From Actinomycetota bacterium (GTDB lineage: Bacteria > Actinomycetota > Thermoleophilia > Gaiellales > Gaiellaceae): 33,274 nt of DNA. The position numbers and the translations under genes are program-made. Position 1 is the first letter of the stretch; the number at the start of each line of letters is the position of its first letter. Below are positions 8,384 through 15,716 of the stretch, in pieces. The stretch is taken from assembly GCA_005884575.1 (NCBI GenBank), contig VAWW01000003.1, positions 1-33,274 of the forward strand. Direction: 5' to 3'. The notes under the pieces were generated by a model that was given only the letters and a program-made list of their open reading frames with translations, did no database searches and was not told where the DNA came from.

Positions 8384-9025
8384 ATGGCGCGGAAGCGCGC
8401 AGAAACGATCGCCGAGGAGCGCGCGGACGAGGCGCCGGCGAGGCCGCGCGTGATCCTGGCCGATGACGACGTCCTGCTCCGAGCGGGGCTCGCGAGCCTC
8501 CTTGCGAACTCGGGATTCGACGTCGCCGGACAGGCGGCGGACGGTACGGAGCTGATCGCGCTGGTTCGCGAGCACGAACCCGATCTCGCCATCGTCGACA
8601 TACGGATGCCTCCGACGCACTCGACCGAGGGCCTCGAGGCCGCGCAGCTGATTCGGCAGGATTTCCCGGAGACGGCGATCCTCGTTCTCTCGGCGCACGT
8701 CGAGGTGGAGCACGCCATGACTCTGCTGGAAACGGGCCATCGGAGCGGGTATCTGCTGAAGAGCCGCATCACGCACGTGGACGAATTCGTCGAGACCGTG
8801 GGACGCATCGTTCGAGGTTTAACGGATCTCACGCAACGCGAGCGCGAGGTGCTGTCTCTCATGGCGCAGGGCCGCTCGAACTCCGGCATCGCGCGTCGAC
8901 TCTGGGTCACCGAAGGCACGGTCGAGAAGCACGTCCACAACATCTTGGGCAAGCTGCGCCTTCCCGATACCGACGACGATCACCGACGCGTGCTCGCGGT
9001 GGTCGCTTTCCTCGGCTCCCGCTAG
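8384..9025 (+). CDS. NarL/LuxR-family response regulator with shortened linker
   Basis: The 213-residue protein starts at ATG 8384, just after a GGGAGGAGGG Shine-Dalgarno. After a charged lead of about 20 residues comes a receiver (about 22-140): VILADDDVLLRAGL, phosphoacceptor D72 in AIVDIRMPP, and switch lysine in SGYLLKSRI. The LuxR HTH (about 149-195) reads LTQREREVLSLMAQGRSNSGIARRLWVTEGTVEKHV, followed by LGKLRLPDTDDDHRRVLAV. Receiver and HTH are joined almost directly (VGRIVRGLTDLTQRE); relatives carry some 15-20 more residues of linker here, so an in-frame deletion is likely. All catalytic residues are present. It is the nearest intact regulator to the broken CHASE/GAF kinase. Its TAG overlaps the stop of the convergent receiver gene at 9022. 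Confidence 0.85.
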   Translation: MARKRAETIAEERADEAPARPRVILADDDVLLRAGLASLLANSGFDVAGQAADGTELIALVREHEPDLAIVDIRMPPTHSTEGLEAAQLIRQDFPETAILVLSAHVEVEHAMTLLETGHRSGYLLKSRITHVDEFVETVGRIVRGLTDLTQREREVLSLMAQGRSNSGIARRLWVTEGTVEKHVHNILGKLRLPDTDDDHRRVLAVVAFLGSR

Positions 9026-9387
9026 CGCTCGGAAAGCAGCTCGCGCACCGCGTTCGCCGAGAGACGCGTCTTCGACAGAAAGCCGACCGCCGGGCTCGCT
9101 GCGATCAGATCGGCGAGTTCCCCTGCGGCGCGCGTCGAGATCAGAACGACGCCCGGCCTGAGGTGGGGGAAGCCGGCGACGAGCCTCCGCGTGAGGTCGA
9201 AGCCGCTCTCGTCGCCGAGCGTGATGTCGACGAGGACAACGTCGGGACGTAGCCGCTCTGTCTCCTGCAGTGCCTCCGCGACGGTCGTCGCGGTGCCGAC
9301 GACTTCGATTCCGTCGCGATTGAGGCTCGCGCTCGCGACATCCAGGAAGCGGTCGTAGTCATCGACGATCAAACAGCGAAGAGCCAC
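9022..9387 (-). CDS. Receiver-only response regulator
   Basis: The gene encodes about 121 residues from GTG 9387. CLIVDDYDRFLDVAS gives the acidic pair, LVDITLGDESGFDL the phosphoacceptor Asp, and VGFLSKTRLS the switch lysine; the protein ends VRELLSER. It has no output domain. It closely resembles the receiver of the MEDS fusion at 795-1706: shared RCL(L/I)VDD, GESGFDL or DESGFDL, STR, and the P-V-x-GF-x-x-K-x-(E/R)LSA(A/N)A pattern. The two are therefore paralogues. The frame is open upstream to 9504, but the extra N-terminal sequence (CRAATSGRLPYWRG) is not receiver-like; GTG 9387 gives the normal domain edge and may be translated without a leader. Confidence 0.75.
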   Translation of the reverse strand: MALRCLIVDDYDRFLDVASASLNRDGIEVVGTATTVAEALQETERLRPDVVLVDITLGDESGFDLTRRLVAGFPHLRPGVVLISTRAAGELADLIAASPAVGFLSKTRLSANAVRELLSER

Positions 9388-9516
9388 AGATCGAGCATCG
9401 CAGCCGGAAGCGCCGCACTGCATTGAGGCTAGCCCTCTCCAGTACGGTAGACGACCCGACGTTGCCGCCCGGCAGACGACGACAAACGTCGGTCGCCCAG
9501 ACACGATGAGTGCTCG

Positions 9517-9880
9517 ATGGCGATCGACGCTCTTCGTAACGGCGGCGACCTGCTCAACGTCTTCGGCGACTTCCCGACGTTGAACGATCCCTCGCCACGC
9601 GCAGGCCTACAGCCCGCTCTTGGGACGCACAGCTGGGCCTCTGGACCGACAAAGCGGTCAAGCAGGGACTGAACACGCGCCAGACCGACGAGGTGCAGGT
9701 GTTCAACCTCGCCGCGACGCGCCCCGACCTACTCACCGGCATCAACCCGGCGACCGGTCAGCCCGCTCCTTACGGCGCGACCGGCGTCGACATCAACTGC
9801 GCGGTGATCGGCTTCACCGACAAGGCGCCGACCGCCAACCTCGCTGTCCGGTTCCGAACTCGCAGTTTCCACCCCGCTAG
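9517..9880 (+). pseudogene. Multiply frameshifted pseudogene of unknown family
   Basis: Protein-like text continues across three frames. Frame 1 from ATG 9517 reads LRNGGDLLNVFGDFPTLNDPS; a few codons of AQAYSPL follow in frame 2 near 9602-9619; frame 0 from 9621 reads WDAQLGLWTDKAVKQGLNTR, then VQVFNLAATRPDLLTGINP and VDINCAVIGFTDKAPTANLA, after which it degenerates. The joined reading makes one coherent chain, so it looks like a gene with at least two indels and probable truncation. I do not recognise a characterised function. A 9-bp stem hairpin at 9904-9930 may be its old terminator. Confidence 0.5.
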
Positions 9881-9903
9881 GCCGCAAGGAGATCGACACG
9901 AGG

Positions 9904-9930
9904 CGGTGGGCCCGCCAGAGCGGCCCACCG
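9904..9930 (+). terminator. Hairpin, possible terminator
   Basis: A perfect 9-bp stem (CGGTGGGCC / GGCCCACCG) with a 9-base loop is followed by TCTCATC. It lies after the decayed gene and 64 bases before the monooxygenase-like gene. The T content after the stem is modest, as is usual in GC-rich actinobacteria. Confidence 0.45.
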
Positions 9931-9993
9931 TCTCATCCGCTCCCGCAAGATGCTCCCACCCGATTCGTTCGCTGACACAGAGGAGGCACAGGA

Positions 9994-10296
9994 ATGGTCA
10001 CGGTTGGTCTTTGCGTCCGCTTGACCGCTGCACCGGGGAAGGAAGGCGAGGTTGCAGCGTTCCTCGAGAGCGCACTGCCACTCGTCGAGGCCGAGCCGGA
10101 GACGACCGCGTGGTTCGCCGCGCGTATCGACACCTCCACGTTCCTGATCTTCGACGTCTTCCCAAATGAGTCGGGAAGAGAGCAACACCTCGTGGGCCCT
10201 GTTGCCGAAGCTCTTGCGGCACGCGGCGCGGAACTGTTCGCCGAAGCCCCTGTCATCGAGCGAATCGAGCTCCTCGCTACGAAGCTGCCGGGCTAG
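9994..10296 (+). CDS. Antibiotic-biosynthesis-monooxygenase-like (ABM fold) protein
   Basis: This 100-residue protein has a clear GAGGAGG about 8 bases before ATG 9994. The sequence matches the dimeric ferredoxin-like ABM/putative quinol monooxygenase family: the first strand VTVGLCVRLTAAPGKE, then EVAAFLESALPLVEAEPETTAWFAARID, the second-strand pair STFLIFDVFPNESGREQHL, and a C-terminal helix and strand with AEALAARGAELFAEAP and IERIELLA. The length is typical. Members act on quinones or polyketide intermediates without cofactor, or degrade haem, but the substrate cannot be read from sequence. It appears monocistronic, between two hairpins. Confidence 0.8.
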   Translation: MVTVGLCVRLTAAPGKEGEVAAFLESALPLVEAEPETTAWFAARIDTSTFLIFDVFPNESGREQHLVGPVAEALAARGAELFAEAPVIERIELLATKLPG

Positions 10297-10306
10297 CTCG
10301 AACCTC

Positions 10307-10338
10307 GGGGCGGCGCGTGAGGGGGTGCGCGCCGCCCC
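10307..10338. terminator. Strong bidirectional terminator hairpin
   Basis: A perfect 11-bp GC-rich stem (GGGGCGGCGCG / CGCGCCGCCCC) with a 10-base loop is followed on the plus strand by CGTTCTTC. It sits between two convergent genes, 11 bases after the ABM stop and 27 bases before the end of the FITDTLGGNG gene, so it can serve both. Confidence 0.75.
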
Positions 10339-10364
10339 CGTTCTTCAGCTTCAGGCCGGAAGCG

Positions 10365-10802
10365 CTAGAGAGCGAGGCGTCCTCGCCTGCGCAGAGCGAC
10401 GAGCGTGCCGCCGAGCAGTACGAGGATCGCTCCCGTCGCCGTCGCCGCGCCGAGGGCGGCGTCCGCCCACCGGAAGCTCACACTCGGCGCGGGCACCGCA
10501 GCCGGCGTCGGCGCGCCGCCGTTGCCGCCGAGCGTGTCTGTGATGAAGCGGTAGCCCTGGACGATGGCGTGCTTCGGATGCCCGTTGCCGCCGAGTGTGT
10601 CTGTGATGAAGGGTCCGGGGGCCCGCGGATCGGTCGCGCGAATTTCCGGCGCCTGCACGTTCAAGGCGACATGCGGGCCGCCGTTACCGCCGAGCGTGTC
10701 GGTGATGAACGTGGAGCCCTGAGGCTTGTCGGCTCCGAGGGCGCCTGGGGCCGCGAGCACGAGCGTCGCGAGGACGGCGGCGGGAGTGAGTAGTGCCTTC
10801 AT
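10365..10802 (-). CDS. Exported/membrane protein with three FITDTLGGNG repeats
   Basis: The 145-residue product starts at ATG 10802 with GGAGG upstream. Residues 1-23 are a Sec-type signal (AVLATLVLAAPGALG, cleavage likely before ADKP). The mature part holds three exact copies of FITDTLGGNG at residues 32-41, 65-74 and 86-95, separated by unlike spacers (rich in P, A, H), then an Ala/Pro stretch and a C-terminal hydrophobic helix (about 116-137; ALGAATATGAILVLLGG) followed by RRRGR. This topology suggests an extracellular peptide tethered by a C-terminal anchor; no LPxTG-like sortase motif is seen. Function is unknown. The DNA of the three copies is also near-identical. The gene is divergent from the large SARP gene across a 145-base regulatory gap. 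Confidence 0.75.
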   Translation of the reverse strand: MKALLTPAAVLATLVLAAPGALGADKPQGSTFITDTLGGNGGPHVALNVQAPEIRATDPRAPGPFITDTLGGNGHPKHAIVQGYRFITDTLGGNGGAPTPAAVPAPSVSFRWADAALGAATATGAILVLLGGTLVALRRRGRLAL

Positions 10803-10822
10803 CGTGGTACCTCCGAGTTCCT

Positions 10823-10839
10823 GGCCGCTCTGTGCGGCC
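10823..10839. promoter_or_regulatory. Inverted repeat in leader of the FITDTLGGNG gene
   Basis: GGCCGC-tctgt-GCGGCC is a perfect 6-bp inverted repeat about 21 bases upstream of the minus-strand ATG. It could be an operator or an mRNA hairpin near the ribosome-binding site. No named regulator is assigned. Confidence 0.3.
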
Positions 10840-10861
10840 GATGCGGTGACGGTCGCGCACG

Positions 10862-10890
10862 CCGGTCGAGATCCGGTCGGTGCGCGGTAT
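10862..10890 (+). promoter_or_regulatory. Possible SARP-type direct repeats (CCGGTCG, 11-bp period)
   Basis: CCGGTCG at 10862-10868 and again at 10873-10879, separated by exactly 4 bases, with a weaker third heptamer GCGGTAT at 10884-10890. TAGAAG begins 8 bases after the third. SARP proteins bind heptamer direct repeats spaced 11 bp, placed shortly before the -10. The site lies in the gap between the divergent FITDTLGGNG gene and the SARP gene, so autoregulation is possible. Confidence 0.4.
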
Positions 10891-10930
10891 GCCGCGAGTA
10901 GAAGTGCCTGCTTGCGGTGGGGATTCCGCG

Positions 10931-10940
10931 GCGCTAGCGT
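10931..10940 (+). promoter_or_regulatory. Candidate -10 element giving a leaderless SARP transcript
   Basis: GCGCTAGCGT contains TAGCGT (10935-10940), seven bases before GTG 10948. With this spacing transcription would start at or beside the start codon, which fits the absence of any Shine-Dalgarno. It is identical to the 10-mers at 2728-2737 (minus) and 8281-8290. Confidence 0.5.
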
Positions 10941-10947
10941 CGTTGTC

Positions 10948-13900
10948 GTGCGCATTGGCGTTCTCGGGCCTGTGGAGGCTTGGGAGGACGGGCGCGAGCT
11001 TCCGCTCGGTTCCGGCCGGCAGCGGGCGCTTCTCGTGCTCCTTCTTCTGCACGCCGACGTCGCCGTCTCGAAGGACACCTTGATCGATGGGCTGTGGGGG
11101 GAACGGCCGCCTCGGAGCGCGGCAAAGCTGCTGCAGGGCTACGTCTCGCAGTTGCGGCGGGCGTTGCCCGCGGAGGCGATCGTGACGCGCGGCTCCGGCT
11201 ATCTGCTCCGCGCGGCCGACACGGACGCCGCCGAATTCGAGCGGCTGCTTACCGACGCACGCGGCCAGGAGCCGCTTGAGGCGGCGCGGACGCTCCGCGC
11301 CGCACTCGCGCTCTGGCGGGGCCGCGCGTTCGCGGACGTCGAGTATGAGAGTTGGGCGCAGGCCGGGGCCTCCCGGCTCGAGGAGCTGCGATTGGTGGCG
11401 CTCGAGGAGCGGATCGAGGCGGATCTCCGACTCGGTGAAGACCGCCGGGTCGTGCCGGAGCTCCAAGCGCTCGTCGCCGAGCATCCGCTGCGGGAGCGGT
11501 TGCGGGCGCAGTTGATGCTTGCGCTCTATCGTGCCGGCCGGCAGCCCGAGGCGCTTGACGTGTACGCCGATGCACGACGCCGTCTCGTCGACGACCTCGG
11601 CGTCGAACCGGGAAAGGCGCTGCGCGAGTTGCACCAGGCGATCCTGCGGCAGGATCCGATGCTCGACCCCGCCGCCCCGACCGGGCGGGCGGCGGAGCGG
11701 GCAGGGAGTGCCTTCGTCGGCCGCGAGGCAGAACTGGCCGAGCTCCTGGCGGGGCTCGAGGATGCGCTTGCCGGGCATGGTCGCCTCTACTTCCTCGTCG
11801 GAGAGCCGGGGATCGGCAAGAGCCGCCTCGCCGACGAGCTGATCGCGCAGGCGCAGGCGCGCGGGACTCGCGTTCTCGTCGGCCGCTGCTGGGAGGCCGG
11901 TGGGGCGCCTGTGTACTGGCCTTGGCTGCAATCCCTCAGGCCGTACATCCGCGAGACGGAAGCCGAGACGCTGCGCTCGCAGCTCGGTTCAGGCGCCCCT
12001 GATCTCGCCCAGATCCTGCCCGAGCTGCGCGAGCTCTACCCTGATCTGGCGGAGCCGCGCTCGCTCGAACCGGAGAGTGCACGCTTCCGCCTCTTCGAGG
12101 CTATGACCTCGTTCCTGAGGAGCGCTGCCGAGCAACGGCCGGTCCTCCTCGTCTTGGACGACCTGCACGCGGCCGACGAGCCCTCGCTCCTGCTCCTCCA
12201 GTTCGTCGCGCGGGAGCTGAGGGCCAGCCGCCTGCTCGTCGTCGGCGCCTACCGCGACGTCGACCCGAAGCTCGCCGACGCGCTCGCGGCAGCGCTGACG
12301 GAGCTGGCCCGGGAGCCGGTGACCAGAACCCTCTCGCTCGGCGGCCTGGGCAAGGCCGACGTCGCCCGCTTCATCGAGCTCACGACCGCACACACACCTG
12401 GTGCCAGTGTCGTCGAGACCGTGCACACCGGAACGGAGGGGAATCCGCTCTTCGTCGGCGAGATCGTGCGCCTCCTGGCCGCAGAGGGGCGCTTGGACGA
12501 GTCAGGGCCGCGGCCGGCGGTCCCGCAGAGCCTGAAGGAGGTGATCGCACGCCGCCTGCGCCATCTGTCGGCAGAGTGCAAACGCGTTCTCTCGCTGGCA
12601 TCGGTGCTCGGTCGTGAGTTCGACCTCGACGTGCTCGCAAGCGCAAGCAGTCTGGAGCGCGGCACTCTTTTCGAACTGCTCGACGAGGCGATAGCCCAGC
12701 AGCTCGTTACCGACGTCCCCGGCAGCCGAGTTCGTCTGCGCTTCGGCCACGCACTCTTCCGCGACGGCCTTTACGACGACCTGCCCGCCAGCCGCCGGCG
12801 ACAGCTCCACAGAGCGGTCGGCGAGGCGCTCGAGAAGCTCTCGTCCAGCGACGCCGATTCGCATCTGGCGGAGCTCGCTCACCACTTCTGCGAGGCCGTT
12901 CCGCCGGCAGATCCGAGCAAGGCCGTCGACTACGCTCGGCGCGCCGGCGACCACGCTGCTGGTCTGCTCGCGCCCGAGGAAGCGGTTCGCCTCTACGAGA
13001 TGGCCCTATCGCTGGCCGACCCTCCTGAGCGCCCGCGACTGTTGCTTCGCACGGCCCGGTCGATCTGGATGGGCGGCGCAAGGGGGTCGGAACGAGCGGT
13101 CGAGGCGCGCGATGCGCTCGTTGCCGACGGTGACCGCGAAGGGGCAGCTGAGGCCGAACTGTTGCTGGCAAACATTCACTGGTCCGAAGGCAGCCGCCAG
13201 CTCGTCTCGGAGCACATGCAGCGCGCGGTTGAACTCGTCCGCGGCAGGCCGATTTCCCGGACGACGGCGGAGGTGCTGGCCGACGCTTCTCGCTTTCACA
13301 TGGTTGCGGACGAGAAGGAAGAGGCGATCAGCCTCGGCCGGGAAGGGCTCGCGATCGCCGAGCAGCTCGGCCTCGAGGGCGTACGAGCCCACTGCCTGAA
13401 CAACGTCGGCGTCGCGCGCGCCTGTTCGGGCGATCTCGGGGGACTGCAGGACCTCCGGCGGGCGTTCGAGATCGCCGTCGCGGCACAAGACGGCTGGGCA
13501 ACATGGAGGTCCCGTGTCAACCTCGCCGACTGCCTACTCTGGCTCGTAGGCGACGCCGAGAGCGCCTTCGCCGAACGGCACGAGCTGAGGCGCCTCCTGC
13601 GGATGGCCGGGTCAGGTTTTGTGGCGCGCTTCAATCAGGCATACGACGCCTGGGAGTCGTACTGGCGCGGACGCTGGACGGAGACGCTTCGTGTTTCCAA
13701 CGACTTCATCGAGCAGGTCGAGGCGGGCGACCCTCATTGGGTTGCCTGCGAGTTGTACTCGCTGCGGGCGCTCATCGGCGTGTCGCGGGGTGACGAACGG
13801 GCGCTTGACGATGCCCGAGCGGCAGTGACCCTGGGGCGACGGGCGCAGGATTCGCGGAACCTCTATCCCGCGATCGCGTTCAACGCCCAGATCGCCGGCG

Positions 13901-14340
13901 AGCTCGGCCGGTTCGAAGAGGCCGATCGGCTACTGGACGAGCTGCTCCTCACGCACGGTCCGACGCCCTACCCTGGCTACGTCGTCCCTTTGTCACTGGC
14001 AGCCCTCGTTCGCGGACGAGTGGAGGATGTTTGGGCCCGTCTCCGGCGGCTCGGGCCTTCGCCGTGGCGTGACGCAGCGGCCGCGATGCTGCACGGCGAC
14101 AACGTGGAAGCAGCCGAGGTGTTCGCGAGGATCGGCGTCTTGCCCGAGGAGGCTCAGGCGCGCCTGCTCGCCGCTGAAGCCTTCGCCGCGGCCGGCCGCC
14201 AGGATGACGCGGAAGCCCAGCTCGCCCGTTGCGTCCCGTTCTTCGAGAGCGTGGGCGCGGCGGCGTACGTTTGCCGTGCCGAGAAGCTTCGCTCTTCATT
14301 GCCGGACGCCGTGAACGCGGCGCACGCGAACCGATCGTAG
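10948..14340 (+). CDS. Large SARP-type regulator: wHTH-BTAD-ATPase-TPR
   Basis: The 1130-residue protein starts at GTG 10948 (VRIGVLGPVEAW). Residues about 1-90 form an OmpR/SARP winged helix (GSGRQRALLVLLLLHAD, LIDGLWGERPPRSAAKLLQGYVSQLRR). Residues about 95-240 are the bacterial transcriptional activation domain (BTAD), including LALWRGRAFADVEYESW, ERLRAQLMLALYRAGRQPEAL and VYADARRRLVDDLGVEPG. An AAA/NB-ARC-like ATPase follows, with P-loop GEPGIGKSRL near 284 and Walker B LLVLDDLHAAD near 400. The C-terminal half (about 650-1130) is alpha-helical and TPR-like. The architecture matches AfsR/large SARP regulators that activate neighbouring operons by binding 11-bp-spaced direct repeats. Direct repeats of that kind lie upstream of this gene and upstream of the tail operon. 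No frameshift is seen. Confidence 0.88.
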   Translation: MRIGVLGPVEAWEDGRELPLGSGRQRALLVLLLLHADVAVSKDTLIDGLWGERPPRSAAKLLQGYVSQLRRALPAEAIVTRGSGYLLRAADTDAAEFERLLTDARGQEPLEAARTLRAALALWRGRAFADVEYESWAQAGASRLEELRLVALEERIEADLRLGEDRRVVPELQALVAEHPLRERLRAQLMLALYRAGRQPEALDVYADARRRLVDDLGVEPGKALRELHQAILRQDPMLDPAAPTGRAAERAGSAFVGREAELAELLAGLEDALAGHGRLYFLVGEPGIGKSRLADELIAQAQARGTRVLVGRCWEAGGAPVYWPWLQSLRPYIRETEAETLRSQLGSGAPDLAQILPELRELYPDLAEPRSLEPESARFRLFEAMTSFLRSAAEQRPVLLVLDDLHAADEPSLLLLQFVARELRASRLLVVGAYRDVDPKLADALAAALTELAREPVTRTLSLGGLGKADVARFIELTTAHTPGASVVETVHTGTEGNPLFVGEIVRLLAAEGRLDESGPRPAVPQSLKEVIARRLRHLSAECKRVLSLASVLGREFDLDVLASASSLERGTLFELLDEAIAQQLVTDVPGSRVRLRFGHALFRDGLYDDLPASRRRQLHRAVGEALEKLSSSDADSHLAELAHHFCEAVPPADPSKAVDYARRAGDHAAGLLAPEEAVRLYEMALSLADPPERPRLLLRTARSIWMGGARGSERAVEARDALVADGDREGAAEAELLLANIHWSEGSRQLVSEHMQRAVELVRGRPISRTTAEVLADASRFHMVADEKEEAISLGREGLAIAEQLGLEGVRAHCLNNVGVARACSGDLGGLQDLRRAFEIAVAAQDGWATWRSRVNLADCLLWLVGDAESAFAERHELRRLLRMAGSGFVARFNQAYDAWESYWRGRWTETLRVSNDFIEQVEAGDPHWVACELYSLRALIGVSRGDERALDDARAAVTLGRRAQDSRNLYPAIAFNAQIAGELGRFEEADRLLDELLLTHGPTPYPGYVVPLSLAALVRGRVEDVWARLRRLGPSPWRDAAAAMLHGDNVEAAEVFARIGVLPEEAQARLLAAEAFAAAGRQDDAEAQLARCVPFFESVGAAAYVCRAEKLRSSLPDAVNAAHANRS

Positions 14341-14678
14341 AAGGCTGAGGCGCCGATTCTCAGGGCCGTCATTCGTGATGGGCCGAGCGCGGCAGCCCGA
14401 GCGCTGCTCGGAGCGGGATCGCGCGCATCAGACAACCGCTGACCACCGACTGCGCCGTGCTCGCACTGCTGATTGACAAACGCGCGGCGTTCGTACTAGA
14501 AGAGCAAGTAGCGAAAGCAGGAGGCCCACGCCACGATGTATTCGGCGACAAAGCCACTGCTGCGGCGACCAGATGGTCACGCGCCCCGCCTCCCGGGTCG
14601 CGGGCTTTGCCATGGGGTCACGATGACGGTTCGCCTCTGCGGCAACAGGGGATCCCGGAGATCCGGAAGGACGGCTCT
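14341..14678 (+). promoter_or_regulatory. Gene-free interval with candidate promoter for the second BTAD regulator
   Basis: I see no convincing coding sequence in these 338 bases. TTGACA at 14473-14478 is followed by TACTAG at 14494-14499 (15-bp gap) or TAGAAG at 14497-14502 (18-bp gap), a plausible vegetative promoter. The remaining roughly 175-base leader before GTG 14679 is GC-rich and could be structured. A reading frame open from 14457 gives sequence unlike the family before residue 14679, so the leader is taken as untranslated. Confidence 0.35.
14364..14384 (+). terminator. Weak hairpin after the large SARP gene
   Basis: GGCC-GTCA-TTCG-TGAT-g-GGCC can fold into an 8-bp stem (one G-T pair, one bulge) with a TTCG loop, 23 bases after the stop codon. 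No T run follows, so termination is uncertain. Confidence 0.3.
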
Positions 14679-15434
14679 GTGTTGCCGCAAAGTGCCGTAG
14701 CGGCGACCCAACCGGCGGGAGGCCGGCCGGAGGCTTCGCCTGAGCGCATCCGGATCTCCCTGCTCGGGACGTTCGACGTGAGCGTCGGCGACGGTCAGGT
14801 GGCTTTGCCCATGAACGTCCAGCGGCTGGTCGCCTTCCTCGCCCTCCAGAGGCGGTGGGTGCAGCGCGGGTTCGTCGCGGGATCACTCTGGCTCGACTCG
14901 ACTGACGATCGCGCGGCCGGCAGCCTGCGATCGGCGCTTTGGCGCGCAAATCGCGAGGCGCGTTTCGTCGAGGCGCAAGGAGAACAGCTTCGTCTCCTAC
15001 CGGCGGTGAACGTCGACCTCGACGCGGCCGTCGTCCAAGCGCACCGACTACTCGATCCTGCGAGCGCCGAGTGCCCGAGCCCGCACGACATGCTGCTTCG
15101 CGACGACGTGCTGCCCGACTGGTACGACGACTGGGTCGCACTCGAGCGCGAGCGGTTCCGACAGCTGCGTGTGCACGCGCTCGAGTCCTTGTGCGAGCGG
15201 CTCATGGCGGTCGAGCGCTTCGGCGAGGCGATTGACGCCGGCCTGGCGGCGACGGCGACCGAGCCGCTTCGGGAGAGTGGCCACCGTTTGCTCGTTCGCA
15301 TTCACCTCGCGGAGGGGAACAGCAGCGAGGCGCTCGCCCGCTTCAAGTCCTTCCGGGCGATGCTGCTCGATGAGCTCGGCCTCGAGCCTTCGCCGAAGAT
15401 GTTCGACCTTGTGGCGCATTTGACGAAGCGGTGA
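14679..15434 (+). CDS. Compact BTAD/SARP-family regulator
   Basis: GTG 14679 has GGAAGG eight bases upstream and gives 251 residues. After about 25 variable residues, IRISLLGTFDVSVGDGQVAL opens a SARP-type winged helix (LVAFLALQRRWVQRGFVAGSLW, AAGSLRSALWRANRE), followed by a BTAD domain (LPDWYDDWVALERERFRQLRVHALE, RESGHRLLVRIHLAEGNSSEALARF, LLDELGLEPSPKMFDLV). There is no ATPase or TPR part. This is the minimal activator layout known from pathway-specific SARPs. It is the regulator nearest the tail operon, 290 bases upstream of the first tail gene, and is the best candidate for binding the triple repeat at 15675-15703. Confidence 0.85.
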   Translation: MLPQSAVAATQPAGGRPEASPERIRISLLGTFDVSVGDGQVALPMNVQRLVAFLALQRRWVQRGFVAGSLWLDSTDDRAAGSLRSALWRANREARFVEAQGEQLRLLPAVNVDLDAAVVQAHRLLDPASAECPSPHDMLLRDDVLPDWYDDWVALERERFRQLRVHALESLCERLMAVERFGEAIDAGLAATATEPLRESGHRLLVRIHLAEGNSSEALARFKSFRAMLLDELGLEPSPKMFDLVAHLTKR

Positions 15435-15458
15435 TGCCCGCGTGACGCGTGGCTGCGC

Positions 15459-15677
15459 ATGGTGCTGTCAGTGACCGTGCTCCCGAGTGAACGGACGGGT
15501 CTCCTCGTGATACGTGCTTGGGTCGAGACGAATGGGGAGCCGCGGCTGCGCGCGCGGATCACGCAGACCGCCGATCTCAGCGGTCGCAAGGAGACCTCGA
15601 CGGTGGCGGCGACGCGGGACGACATCGCGAGCGCCGTGACCGAGTGGCTCGACCGCCTTCTTGGCGAACGTCGGTGA
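15459..15677 (+). CDS. 72-residue protein of unknown function
   Basis: ATG 15459 (or in-frame GTG 15471) gives a small soluble protein: VTVLPSERTGLLVIRAWVE forms strands, RLRARITQTADL continues the sheet, and DDIASAVTEWLDRLL is a C-terminal amphipathic helix. No signal or membrane segment is seen. It lies between the BTAD regulator and the tail operon on the same strand, 24 bases after the regulator stop, and its TGA forms the first bases of the SARP-like repeat array. I recognise no family. Its position suggests co-transcription with the regulator and a link to control or assembly of the particle, which is inference only. Confidence 0.55.
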   Translation: MVLSVTVLPSERTGLLVIRAWVETNGEPRLRARITQTADLSGRKETSTVAATRDDIASAVTEWLDRLLGERR

Positions 15678-15716
15678 CGGAGCGTTGACGGAGCAGTGAC
15701 GCACGCCGAACACACT
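15675..15716 (+). promoter_or_regulatory. SARP-type operator and -10 ahead of the tail operon
   Basis: Three heptamers in direct repeat: TGACGGA (15675-15681), TGACGGA (15686-15692) and TGACGCA (15697-15703), each separated by exactly 4 bases (11-bp period). Seven bases after the third is CACACT (15711-15716), an acceptable -10. ATG 15725 follows 8 bases later without a Shine-Dalgarno, so the mRNA may be leaderless. Period, number and distance to -10 all match the known SARP binding architecture. Two SARP/BTAD regulator genes lie just upstream. Confidence 0.6.

Noticed and set aside
14500..14660. c-di-GMP-type riboswitch in the leader of the compact BTAD gene
   Set aside because: GCGAAAGC and GACAAAGCCAC recall parts of that class, but the order and conserved core do not match; a covariance-model search would decide.
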